Shown in pieces: positions 33,101 to 45,100 of a stretch of 64,000 nucleotides of DNA (the first letter of the stretch is position 1; every line of letters starts with the position of its first letter). The position numbers and the translations under genes were made by a program. Source of the stretch: Bemisia tabaci (lineage: Eukaryota > Arthropoda > Insecta > Hemiptera > Aleyrodidae); NCBI RefSeq assembly GCF_918797505.1, contig NC_092793.1:85944411-86008410 (forward strand), in the 5' to 3' direction. A model generated the notes under the pieces. That model worked only from the letters and a program-made list of their open reading frames with translations. It did not search any database and was not told where the DNA came from.

Positions 33101-36100
33101 AAAAAATATTCTCTACAAGAATATTAATGCTGTTTGCAAGGTTGCGTAATTTATCGCAGTCATAAATCGATTTTTTCGATTTTGAAGGTTCGACTTTTTT
33201 TCGTTTTTCGTCTCTCCTCTCCAGGCGATCGTTGCTACGTGAATGAAAACCGGTTGAGGTGATTCTCCATGAAATTCTGCATCTGCTACACTTTGTTGGA
33301 CCTTGGGGAAACGATTCGTTCGTGAGTTATAGCGATTTTTCTGCGCGTTACCGGTTACGCGCGGGCGGCATATCGGCGGCGCTCCATCCCGCACGGGCGA
33401 GGCAGAGGTTGTTTCACCGCTAGGGCCTTATATTCATGCTGTAGGCTGTAACTATCGATATTTTCTCCTCCCCCCACCCTTCCCCTCCAATAAATATTGT
33501 TTTAATACTTCGTTATACAGGGTGTCCCAGACCATCCGTAACAGGTCTTTTTCTCGGTTGGTTTAGGTAGTACGAAGTGGGGGACCGCGGGGTTATATTG
33601 GGAATTGACCCCAAGGAATCCGAATTTCACGGTCCCGAAACCCCCCATGCCCCCCCTTGGGAGGTAGGTGCCCCCCTTGGGGTCATGATTCCAAAAGTCG
33701 GGAGACATTGTGCCTCCCCCTTTTACGCCCCGAGGGTGGCTAGGGGGGCCTCGGGACCATAAAAATCGGATTCCTTGGGGTCAATAACCTGGGAAATCAT
33801 CTTTTTCCGGAGGGTCTACGTCAATTTGCGCCCAAAAATGATCTCTTCAAAACGGGGACATCGGCCTCCTTCATAGTTTCCCTTTGGTCAAAAATTGACG
33901 TAGATTCTCCGGAAAAAGATGATTTCCCGGTTAATCGACCCCAGGGAATCCGATTTTTATGGTCCCGAGGCCCCCCTAGCCACCCTCGGGGCGTAAAAGG
34001 GGGAGGCACAATGTCTCCTGACTTTTGGAATCATGACACCAAGGGGGGCACCTACCTCCCAAGGGGGGGCATGGGGGGTTTCGGGACCGTGAAATTCGGA
34101 TTCCTTGGGGTCAATTCCCAGTATAACCCCGCGGTCCCCCACTTCGTACTACCTAAACCAACCGAGAAAAAGACCTGTTACGGATGGTCTGGGACACCCT
34201 GTATAACGAAGTATTAAAACAATATTTATTGGAGGGGAAGGGTGGGGGGAGGAGAAAATATCGATAGTTACAGCCTACAGCATGAATATAAGGCCCTAGC
34301 GGTGAAACAACCTCTGCCTCGCCCGTGCGGGATGGAGCGCCGCCGATATGCCGCCCGCGCGTAACCGGTAACGCGCAGAAAAATCGCTATAACTCACGAA
34401 CGAATCGTTTCCCCAAGGTCCAACAAAGTGTAGCAGATGCAGAATTTCATGGAGAATCACCTCAACCGGTTTTCATTCACGTAGCAACGATCGCCTGGAG
34501 AGGAGAGACGAAAAACGAAAAAAAGTCGAACCTTCAAAATCGAAAAAATCGATTTATGACTGCGATAAATTACGCAACCTTGCAAACAGCATTAATATTC
34601 TTGTAGAGAATATTTTTTAACGTTTTTTAGCTCAAACCGCAACACTTACACTCAAACCGTTCGCGAGATATCGATTTTTAAAGTTTTAAAAAAATTGCAA
34701 CTTTGCCTCCCTGCCCCCTCCCCCCTAATTATCCGAGGGGGCTGAAATTTTGCCCAAGCATCGGGGACACTTAGTACAACATCTGAGCAACGTTTGGGCC
34801 GAATCCAGGGGGGGGGCCAAAATCGGCGTTTTTGGAACAACCTCTTTATCATGATTAGCTCTTCTTGCGAATTTTGGCTGACAATTTTCTCAAGCATAAT
34901 TTCAGTGGGTTTATTTTCTGTATAATGTTAATTAGAATCAGTTGGATAGCATTTTGCAATTCGGAACTATAGGCAGTACGGTAGGTTTTCAGGAGAGCAA
35001 CTTTTGCAAAAACCATCGGCGTTTTTCCTCAAAAAGATCAATGTTGCGGTTTGATGGTTCATTTTATAGCTATGGAGTTCCTTTAACACCCTGTGTTGAT
35101 AGATTCTTCGAAAACATCACACTGTTGCCAAAAATTACAAAAAAAGGCTATAGTTCCTTATTGCAAAATGAAGAATCCGCGAAAGCTCATTTTGCAATTA
35201 GGAACTATAGATTGTTTCAGCACTGACTGCATAGGGGAGACGACCCCGGTGTCACTATTACACACTGGAGGGTTAACCCCAACAGAGAAAACACCCCTTC
35301 CTCCCATCATACGAGGAAGGGGGGAGCGGTTCATTATCCCTGCGGAAAGATATTCTACCAAATATACAGGGTGTGCCAAAAATATGGATACCGACCGACT
35401 TGCTAATATTTCGAGAATGGTGGCAAACATTAACATGCAATTTGGACGGGAGGGTTTATGGATTCGATTGACATGAATCGATCGAAAAATGAAAGCGTGA
35501 ATCGATCGACACCGACTCGATCGACAAATAATTGAAAAACCGGTGTCATGAATCCGACGTAACCGACATGAATCGATCGAAAAGTTGGAACGTGAACCGA
35601 ATATGGACATGATTTGATCGGCACAAATTCGATTGACGACCGTGAATCGATCAAAAACCTGCGAATCCATCGAAAAATCCGTGAATCGATTGACAACCCC
35701 GTGATTCGTTCGAAAAATCCGTGAATTGATCAATAAACCCTTGAATAGGTCAACAAACCCGTGAATCGTGAAATTTTGAAAATTCGAAAATCCTAGATTG
35801 GGGATGTGGCCTAAAATGTTATCTCGGCTCCTGTTCGATCGATCTTGCTGATTTTTGGTACGAGCGGGTATTTTAGGACGGGAAACTCGAATTTCCGGTC
35901 AAGTTTTGAAAATTCAAAAATCCAAGATGGCGGAAATGGCCTAAAATGCTATCTGGGCTCCTGTTCGATCAATCTTGCTGATTATTGGTGCCGGATGGTA
36001 TTTTTCGGTGTGAAACTCGAATTTCTGGTCAAATTTTGAAAATTCGATAATCCAAGATGGTGGATGTGGCCGAAAATGACCTTACTCAAGTAAGTGAAAC

Positions 36101-39100
36101 GCCAATGGTTTTTGCAAAAGTTGCTCTCCTGAAAACCTACCGTGCTGCCTATAGTTCCGAATTGCAAAATGCTATCCAACTGATTCTAATCAATATAATA
36201 CAGAAAATAAACCCGCACTGAAATTATGCTTGAGAAAATTGTCAAGCAAAATTCGCCGGAAGCTAATCATGATAAATTTAACTCAGGAAACAGTCCTATC
36301 AAATCATCAATAAAAAACCAAAAAAGAACAATCCTGGCCAGTATATAATAGTTGCTCTAAGACTGACTCATCAAGTCCAAATTGGCGTATCCGAAAAACA
36401 ACTGCCAGTCAATTTGAAGTATTTCCTTGTGAAAATTGTGGGCAAGAATATCATAAAATTAGATGTCCTGCATTTAGCATTATCTGTTACAATTGTAGGT
36501 AATCAACCTAATCATTTTTCAGCATTTTGTAAAGTAAAAAATTTCGAGCAGGTTACACACAATTCCACTAATGTAAAGCATACCTACTGATTTATTCTCT
36601 TCTCACAATATCAAGCACTTAAATCGTAGAATCAATTACAGAGATCCTATCGGGTCAAAATTCAAACATAAAATCCACAAATGTTCCAACGACCCGTCCT
36701 GTTATGTATCCGCAGCGACCAAAGACTCTAATCCAGGGAACGTTTTTAATCAAATTCATGTCAGAAGCTTCATCAAAGAAACGGTAAAACAGGTCTTAAA
36801 TTCAATTATTGCCTGTTAACTTAATAATTACTATTGTGTTCTTTTATCTTCATGTATACTGGCATGAGCCAGTTTATCAAATTTCAAATCCAAAATCCAA
36901 ATGTTTATCTTTTTGCAATTTTAACATTTATGTCATGTAACAAAGACAAAAAATTTCTCAGTCTTATTTCTAAGAAAAAAAAAAAAAAAACATGTCAATA
37001 TGGCAACTATGTGCGCCCAGCCGCCCAGGCTCTGTGGAAGCGTCTCTTCTTGTCGTCCTTTCCCACCAACTTAACACCGTGAGCAGAAAGCATTGGATCC
37101 AGCTTGTAGAAAATTTTTAGTAGTACCTAACGTAGCAACGAATTTTAACTGTGGAAATTAAAATTTTGTCGTCAGATCAACCCCTGGCTAATCATAGGCC
37201 ATTATCAGCAGAAAAGATCGATTTTAAGCCACTTTTGCCAAATTTGGCAACTTTCGGGCAAAAATGTCTCGATGACACGTTAAAATTCGGCTTCAGCGTC
37301 AAAAAGTATACAGGTGTCCATGGACTTTAATGCTACCTGGTGTTTCTAAAGGCGAAAATTCCTATCTGCCTAGACTCAACCAGCGTCGTCGCTCCAAAAA
37401 TCTGTTTACAAAAATAATAATGACCGTTTCTCGCGAACGAAACATTACCAGACAAGGTATGATATACAGGGTTATTCAAAAGTTACGCACCACTGGCCAT
37501 AACTTTAGTTCTAATTATGATATCGATTTGCGGTTTGTGGCGTCCTTCCTCATATCGAGGGGGAAACTTTTTGAGGTACTTCCCACTTCTTCACCCCCCC
37601 CAGGGGGAGGGGGGCGGGGGGCAACTCAAAAATTTCAAATGGCAACCCCCATCATGTGATACATCGTTAGAAAGAGCATGAAAAAAGAAAATTTTTGGCG
37701 CAAACCGGAAGTCGATCTGACCCCCCTATCAAAAGTTAGGGGGGTCCAAAGGTTATTTAGGGGGTCCGTACCTTCATTTTTTAGAGTGGCTTCGGCGGCT
37801 CTTGGACATACCGTTTCTCTTTTCAAAGAGTCCTGGAATACTCCAGGTCTGATACCGAAGTCTTCATATTGCCCCCGGGCCACCACAGCCCCCCCGTAGG
37901 GGGAGGGGGGCCTGTTACAATGAAACATTGCATTAAAATGCGGAAAGTCACAGAAGAGCTTCAAACTTAGCATCAAATCCGAGTGGAACTTCTTGCCAAT
38001 GTTAACGCAAACGCAGCCTGCGACTTTAAAGTGAGTTTTCAAAACTCTTAGCCCCCTGCCCCCCTCATTTTTGGTTGCAGAGAGGGTAAAAACCGGGAAA
38101 TTCACTACAAATAAGCCCGAAACTAATGTCCAACTTGAGAAGGACCCTTGAAACGTTGCGATCAGTCGGAGCATTGAAATACAGGGACTGCCGCCCCCTT
38201 AAAGTACGGAAACATCCATAAAACCCCCGCTGCCCCCCTCATTTTTTGTTGCGGAGCGGGTCAAAACCGGGAAAATCGCCAGAAATGATGCCCGAAACTA
38301 CTGTCCAACTTGACGCGGATCCTTGAAACGTTGCGCCCAGTCGAAGAACTGCAATATAGGGACTGCCTCCCACTTTAGGGACGGAAACATCCATAAAACC
38401 CCCGCTGCCCCCCTCTTTTTTCGTTGCAGAGCTGGTAAGAACCGGGAAATTCGCCAGAAATGATGCCGGAAACTACTGTCCAACTTGACGCGGACCCTTG
38501 AAACGTTGCGCCCAGTCGGAGAACTGCAACACAGGAACTGCCGCGCACTTTAAGGATGGAATCATCCATAAAACCCTTCGTTGCCCCCCTCATTTTTCAT
38601 TACGGGGCTGTTATAGGAACCGGGGCATCATTTCTGGCGAATTTCCCGGTTCTTACCAGCTCTGCAACGAAAAAAGAGGGGGGCAGCGGGGGTTTTATGG
38701 ATGTTTCCGTCCCTAAAGTGGGAGGCAGTCCCTATATTGCAGTTCTTCGACTGGGCGCAACGTTTCAAGGATCCGCGTCAAGTTGGACAGTAGTTTCGGG
38801 CATCATTTCTGGCGATTTTCCCGGTTTTGACCCGCTCCGCAACAAAAAATGAGGGGGGCAGCGGGGGTTTTATGGATGTTTCCGTACTTTAAGGGGGCGG
38901 CAGTCCCTGTATTTCAATGCTCCGACTGATCGCAACGTTTCAAGGGTCCTTCTCAAGTTGGACATTAGTTTCGGGCTTATTTGTAGTGAATTTCCCGGTT
39001 TTTACCCTCTCTGCAACCAAAAATGAGGGGGGCAGGGGGCTAAGAGTTTTGAAAACTCACTTTAAAGTCGCAGGCTGCGTTTGCGTTAACATTGGCAAGA

Positions 39101-42100
39101 AGTTCCACTCGGATTTGATGCTAAGTTTGAAGCTCTTCTGTGACTTTCCGCATTTTAATGCAATGTTTCATTGTAACAGGCCCCCCTCCCCCTACGGGGG
39201 GGCTGTGGTGGCCCGGGGGCAATATGAAGACTTCGGTATCAGACCTGGAGTATTCCAGGACTCTTTGAAAAGAGAAACGGTATGTCCAAGAGCCGCCGAA
39301 GCCACTCTAAAAAATGAAGGTACGGACCCCCTAAATAACCTTTGGACCCCCCTAACTTTTGATAGGGGGGTCAGATCGACTTCCGGTTTGCGCCAAAAAT
39401 TTTCTTTTTTCATGCTCTTTCTAACGATGTATCACATGATGGGGGTTGCCATTTGAAATTTTTGAGTTGCCCCCCGCCCCCCCTCCCCCTGGGGGGGTGA
39501 AGAAGTGGGAAGTACCTCAAAAAGTTTCCCCCTCGATATGAGGAAGGACGCCACAAACCGCAAATCGATATCATAATTAGAACTAAAGTTATGGCCAGTG
39601 GTGCGTAACTTTTGAATAACCCTGTATCTGTTACACCCCGTTGGTGTAATTGCCCAGTCCGCGGACTGGGCAGAAAAGTTGCTCAGTTCGCGGACTGGCC
39701 ACCCCCGTTGCCCAGTCCGCAAACTGGCCATTTGATTTGCCCAGTCCGCGAACTAGCTGCCCAGTCCGCGAACTGGCCGGTGGAAATTTGAAAAATTACG
39801 CCAACGGGCTATCCCTAATTTTAAAGACGCTTATGATGACTAACCGGAAGATAAACATCACAACAATTTCACCTTCACACTTTTGTACAGGCTTAGCACT
39901 GTCAGCCTATGAGGAAAAATTTCTAATTTATTGAACAAAACGAAAAAGAAACTTCTTCTTAATTTTTATTTGATTTTCGTACTTCTAGACCAGAAAAAAA
40001 ATTTTCCTCCTCGGTCGGCGTGTTTAAAATTGTTGATGATGCAGCAGTGTGAAACTTTTGCTTCGTTGTTGCAGCGAGTGTGAGAAAATCGAGTTTTAAA
40101 TCTTGGGTGTAAAATGCCCGTGTCAAGCAATTAAAAATATTAGGAAATTAATTAAAAATTAAAAAAGAAAAAAATCAATCATGATTTTCACAGCTGATGC
40201 CCGGATGACAAGCTGAATTGCACTTCATTTTTGCTTTTAAGCAGCGGCACCTTCCTGTTTTGCAGCTTGATTTCTTACAGTTGCGCTTATACCCCTGCCC
40301 AGTTCCTACGGATTGTTATCGTACGGCTTCCCGAATACTTAGTGTTACATCAGGGATGTCAGTTGCGGCCAGCCCTCGAAAATTTTTTTCACCTTTGTGG
40401 TTTAGGGACGTGTGGATATCTTCTATTATTTGATAGGCTCTGGGTTTCGTGACCATTAGCAGACTAACTTTTTTACGGGCTACTCTTTTCACACCCAAAA
40501 ACTCGGTGATTGAGTAATTTTCTCTTGCGTGGTAGTAGGTTCTGGACCGTTTCTTCCCTCCAGCCGCCTGACAGCTCAGATGAGCCAGAACATCAGCTTC
40601 GTACGTCTCGTCCCAAAGCATTTCTCAATGGCTGTCAACGCTGCAGTGTTCATGTTCAGTCAAAACAGGTCAAAAGGAAAACAAAAAGTTGAACTGTCAG
40701 CTCAAATTTGAAAAACCTGAAAAACTGATATATTTGGTGGACTCGAAACGGGAAGACAAAAAAGATGAGACAAACGAATGTAGGGATGACGAACCAAGTG
40801 AGATTTATTCAGACGACATTGCTTAAAACGGTTCGGCCGGTGTGGCGGGCAATTCAAACATAACACCCACTCCCTGGTCAATTGAAAAAAACAAGAAACA
40901 GATTTTTCACAAAATTTCGCTTAATTTATAAATTTAGTCGCATAGGTGGTTTGGATTCCCTACTTGATTTCCTCGGCGGAGGTGCAGGTGGGGTGACAGG
41001 TGGTTCAGGGGTTTATGTGCGTGAAGAGGAGGGTTGCTCTGAATTACTTTCATTCTGCCATTCAGGAGAATTTGAGTTTTGAGGTACTGAGGGTCTTTTT
41101 CTTGAGTTATGGGGTTGTGGGGTACCGCTTTGCCTTAAAGTTTGTCGGGAGTTACTGGTTCCTGGTAGTATAGCATTTGTCTCGTTGAAGGAGAGTGCTC
41201 TACGAGTATTTCCTGTATGAGGAACAGGTTGTTGCTTTTTCACAGGAGAGCTTGGACTAATGACATTAGTTATTTTCGGTGCAAGCTGTATTTGCGGCTT
41301 AGATGTGCTTGCGCTTGATTGCATCATTGCTAGGTTTAATGGGTCTACGGTTGGATAAGGGGGGGGGGGGGTTTGCTTTAAATCTAGGTCGGAGAGCGTT
41401 GTGAGCTTGATTTGATTTAAGTGACAAAGTTTTATTTCTCCATTGACTTTAATTAGATACGTTGTGGGGCTTATTTGCTTATGAATTACACCTTTTTGCA
41501 CTTGGTGCTGTTTGGACATTCTTACTAGGAATGTTTCGTTAACGCTAAGGTTTGGCAATTTAGGGGCTTTGGGTTGCTTTTTGGGGTGTATTAAGTTAAG
41601 GGTTGTTCGAGGGGTTTGTTTAAGTACAAGATCGCAGGGGCTGACATCTTTTCCAGTTATGGGGGTGTTTCTATATGCAAATAAAAATTTACATAATTTC
41701 TTAAGTAGATCTTTTTTTGAAATGTTACAATTTTCTAATTTGATTTTCTCTAAAGCTTTTTTGACAGTTTGGACTGCTCTTTCGGCTAGGCCGTTACTAG
41801 TTGGGTGGTAAGGTGGTGACTTCGTGACAATAATAGAATGTTTAGTACAAAAGTCTTTGAATTCTTGTGATTGAAATGGCGGACCATTGTCCGTCACTAC
41901 TTGCAGCATAGGGCCATATGTAGCAAAGTGCATTAATAATTTTTCTTCTAGAGATTCAAAATTTGTAGACGATACCGGCCAGACTTCGATCCATTTACTA
42001 TATGCATCATCGAGTACTACATACACTTCATTATTAAAAAAAAAATGGTCTAAATGTACTCGTTGCCAGGGTTGATTAGTTTCTGGCCATGAAGTTTTGG

Positions 42101-45100
42101 CGGATGATACAGGTTTGAAATTGACTGTTTGACAAGCTGCACAGTTTTTTATTTTGTTTTCAATATCGTTATTCAATGTTGGCCACCATACATTTTTCCT
42201 GGCGAGCGATTTCATCCTTACAATCCCGGGATGAGAATCATGCAAATTTTCAAGGACCTTAGTTTGCAATTTTTTTGGGATAACAACTCTATCTCCAAAA
42301 AGTATGACATTATCATGCAACGATAGACTTTCCCTTACTAGAAAATAAGGTCTAATGTTAACATCTTTGACATTTCTAGGCCATCCTTGCAACACATAAT
42401 TGAAGACAGTGCTAAGGGTGTTTTCATTTCTAGTTTCTAGAGCAATTAATTCAGGGGTTAAAGGAATATCGGGTAACAATTCAATGGTTTCAGAAATTTC
42501 TTTTATCGTTACATTGTCAGCGGGGAGTCTGGATAGTGCATCAGCTGGTTTTAGTAAGGATGCTTTGCGATAAATGGTTTTAAAGTTGTAAGCGCTAAGC
42601 GTTACGAACCATCTTTGGAAGCGAGGTGACGCAATAGTTGGCACACCTTTATTTAACAGACTTTTTAGGGGTTGATTATCAGTAACCACCGTAAATGGTA
42701 GTCCATAAAGGTATTTGTGAAATTTCTTAGCTGCAAAGACTACAGCAAGAGCTTCTCTGTCCAGCTGTGCATATTTTTGTTGACAAGGAGTTAAGGATGC
42801 AGATGCATACATGACTGGTTTATCAAAATTCGCAATGAGGTGACATAGGACTGTGCCTACTCCATAAGGTGAGGCATCGGTGTAGACAAAAATAGGTTTC
42901 TGAGGGTCATAGATAGTTAGCACTGGTTTTTCAACTAACTTTTGTTTAGTGTACGAAAAGGCTTCGTCACACCGAGAGTTCCAATCAAATTTAGTGTTTT
43001 TTTCTAGCAATTTGTGCAAGGGTTTCAAGTGCGTGCTCAAATTAGGGATGAAACGTGCATAAAATTGAACTAAACCTAGATAAGATCTGAGTTCGGATAC
43101 ATTCTTCGGTGGACGAGCGTTTAGTATAGCTGAGATTTTATCTAATGTTGGGCGGATACCTTCGCAGTTTACAATATGGCCAAATAATTCTATTTCCGGT
43201 GCATAAAATATACTTTTGACCAAGTTGACTTGGACTCTGTGAAAATATAATTTACCTAATACAATATGTGTTTTCTGTTTGACTCCATCAATAGTTTTGT
43301 CGCCAAATACAATGTCATCTATACAGACTCCACACCAGGGGAGATTACTTAATATGCGGTCAATTACAGATTGAAAAATTGATGATCCGCTGTTGATACC
43401 GTAAATTAGTCTGTTAAATTGAAACAATCCCCAGGGTGTGTTGATCGTGAGAATTTCTTTACTATCATCGGTAACTTTCAGTTGCAAATATGCTTCTGTG
43501 AGATCAATTTTGGTGAAGAAGTTACAATTTGCTAGTTTGGACCAAATGTCCTCTAATCTAGGTAACGGGTAATGATCTAATCTGAGACAAGGGTTGACTG
43601 TTTTGCGGAAGTCGACAACTACTCGAATTCCGCCCGTTTTCTTTTTGACTGGCCAAATGGGTGAAGCCCATTCAGAGTGGGTGACGGGTTCAAGTCTTTG
43701 AGATTTTACTAAATTCATGATTATTTGATGCACTTCTTCCGATTGACTAAATGGGATTTCATAAAATTTGTGGAAAACAGGTCGGACATCATCTTTTAAT
43801 ACAAGTTGAGCTTTATAGCCCCGAATACTGGTTGACTTATCTGTGCTACAAGCATGGGGAAATTGAAGTTTGATTTCATCAATATGTTTTTCTTGGGTGT
43901 GTTTGACTGAAATGTTACTGCAGTTTTGGCTTATGGCCTTATCATTAAGTAGGGGACCTAGCAATCCCATATAGAACCTAGCCTTACGGCAACGTTGTCA
44001 TGAACCTTGCCGCATACCATCCGCGATAGCGTTGCCGCAAATAGGTTGACGAAACCTTTCCGCAACGTTCTCGCGAAATGTGTGGAAGACCCACCATTCC
44101 GCGACAAGCTTACAGAATGGTTTCCTTAACCTTGACGCAGAAGTAATTGCTGAAGAGCTTTTAAGGAAACGTTACCGTAACCTTTCCGCGAAATTAAATT
44201 AGCAAACCTTTCCGTCATAGGGTTATGGAAGCCTTACCATGAACACCTTATTACAAGCATTTCCAATTTAACGTTGATGTAAGCGTTCCATGACAGTGTT
44301 TCCGCTAACCCTTTGCTACCTTACCTTACGGCAACCTTGACGCGCCAAGGGCAAAGGGCAACCATTGTATGGAACATCCTTCGGAAACGTCGACGCAACG
44401 TTACCGGCTAAATGCTCGCCGCTGCCTTTCTGGAGAAAGGGTTCTGCAACGATTCACCGGTAAGCATTCCCGTCTTGCTTTCCGTCAAAAGGTTACGGTA
44501 AAGTTACTGCGGAGTCCCTTTTGAAGTGTTTCTCCAATCAAGGCTAACGTAAGGTTACCGTGGCAAAGTTTCTCAGAACCCTTTTATATCTAACGTTACG
44601 GCAACCTTTACGCGCCAGGGGCAAAGGGCAATCGATGCATCGGCATTTTCGTGGAAACGTCCGCGCAACGTTACCGGCTAAAGTCATTGGCGCGATAATG
44701 GCACTCGCGGCAAGGCTACCTCAAAGTTATAGTGGCACTCATGCGGAAACCACTGGAAAAAAAAATGAAATCTTAAAATAAGATTTTGTGCACTCTTGGA
44801 AATTTTTCTCTTGATCCAAGCGGATTTTGCATTGAACCAAGAGACTTGACACTTGAGTTAAGAAAACGGACTCTTGGATTAAGATGCCAGCACCCGGGCT
44901 CTAAATGCAAGAAACTTGGTTTCTTAAAAGAAGAGTTCTGAATCTTAACTCAAGATTAACTCTTAACTCCTTCCAAGAGCCTCAGGGTTCTTGAATGAAG
45001 TTTTCAGGTTTCTTGAATCAAGCTTTCAGATTTCTTGAATCAACCCTTTACGTTTCGTAAATAATCACTTGGAGGGGAGGAGGGTTCGGTTTAATAGTTC

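Larger units (their letters stand above)
32771..36381. mobile_element. 3.6-kb foldback element inserted in LTR-3 gag
   Basis: TTTGGACTTGATGAGTC at 32771 is matched by GACTCATCAAGTCCAAA ending at 36381. The left arm is 32771-32871 plus 34848-35020, split by the 2-kb palindrome; the right arm is about 36085-36381. The interior holds tandem repeats (35455-36075), a TACAGGGTGTGCC end at 35366 and a small inverted repeat at about 35150-35212. No clear target duplication. Confidence 0.75.
28036..37076 (+). mobile_element. LTR-3: pol-less LTR retrotransposon with nested repeats
   Basis: LTRs 28036-28165 and 36993-37076 both start TGTCAATATGGCAACTATGT and end CCACCAACTTAACA. Exact 5-bp flanking duplication CCGTG (28031-28035 and 37077-37081). 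A primer-binding site follows the 5' LTR and an A-rich purine tract precedes the 3' LTR. The internal region has a satellite leader, gag pieces and several foldbacks; no protease, reverse transcriptase or integrase is seen. It must have been moved by another element's enzymes or lost its pol. Confidence 0.85.

Noticed and set aside
33113..34606. Duplicate 93-codon frames on both strands
   Set aside because: Mirror copies from the arms of the 1.98-kb palindrome.
35158..35733. 191-codon open frame on the minus strand
   Set aside because: It is a translation of degenerate GAATCGATCGAAAA repeats and part of a transposon; no domain.
37635..39456. Two identical 179-codon open frames on opposite strands
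   Set aside because: They are the two arms of the 2.16-kb palindrome; no recognisable protein and no start context.
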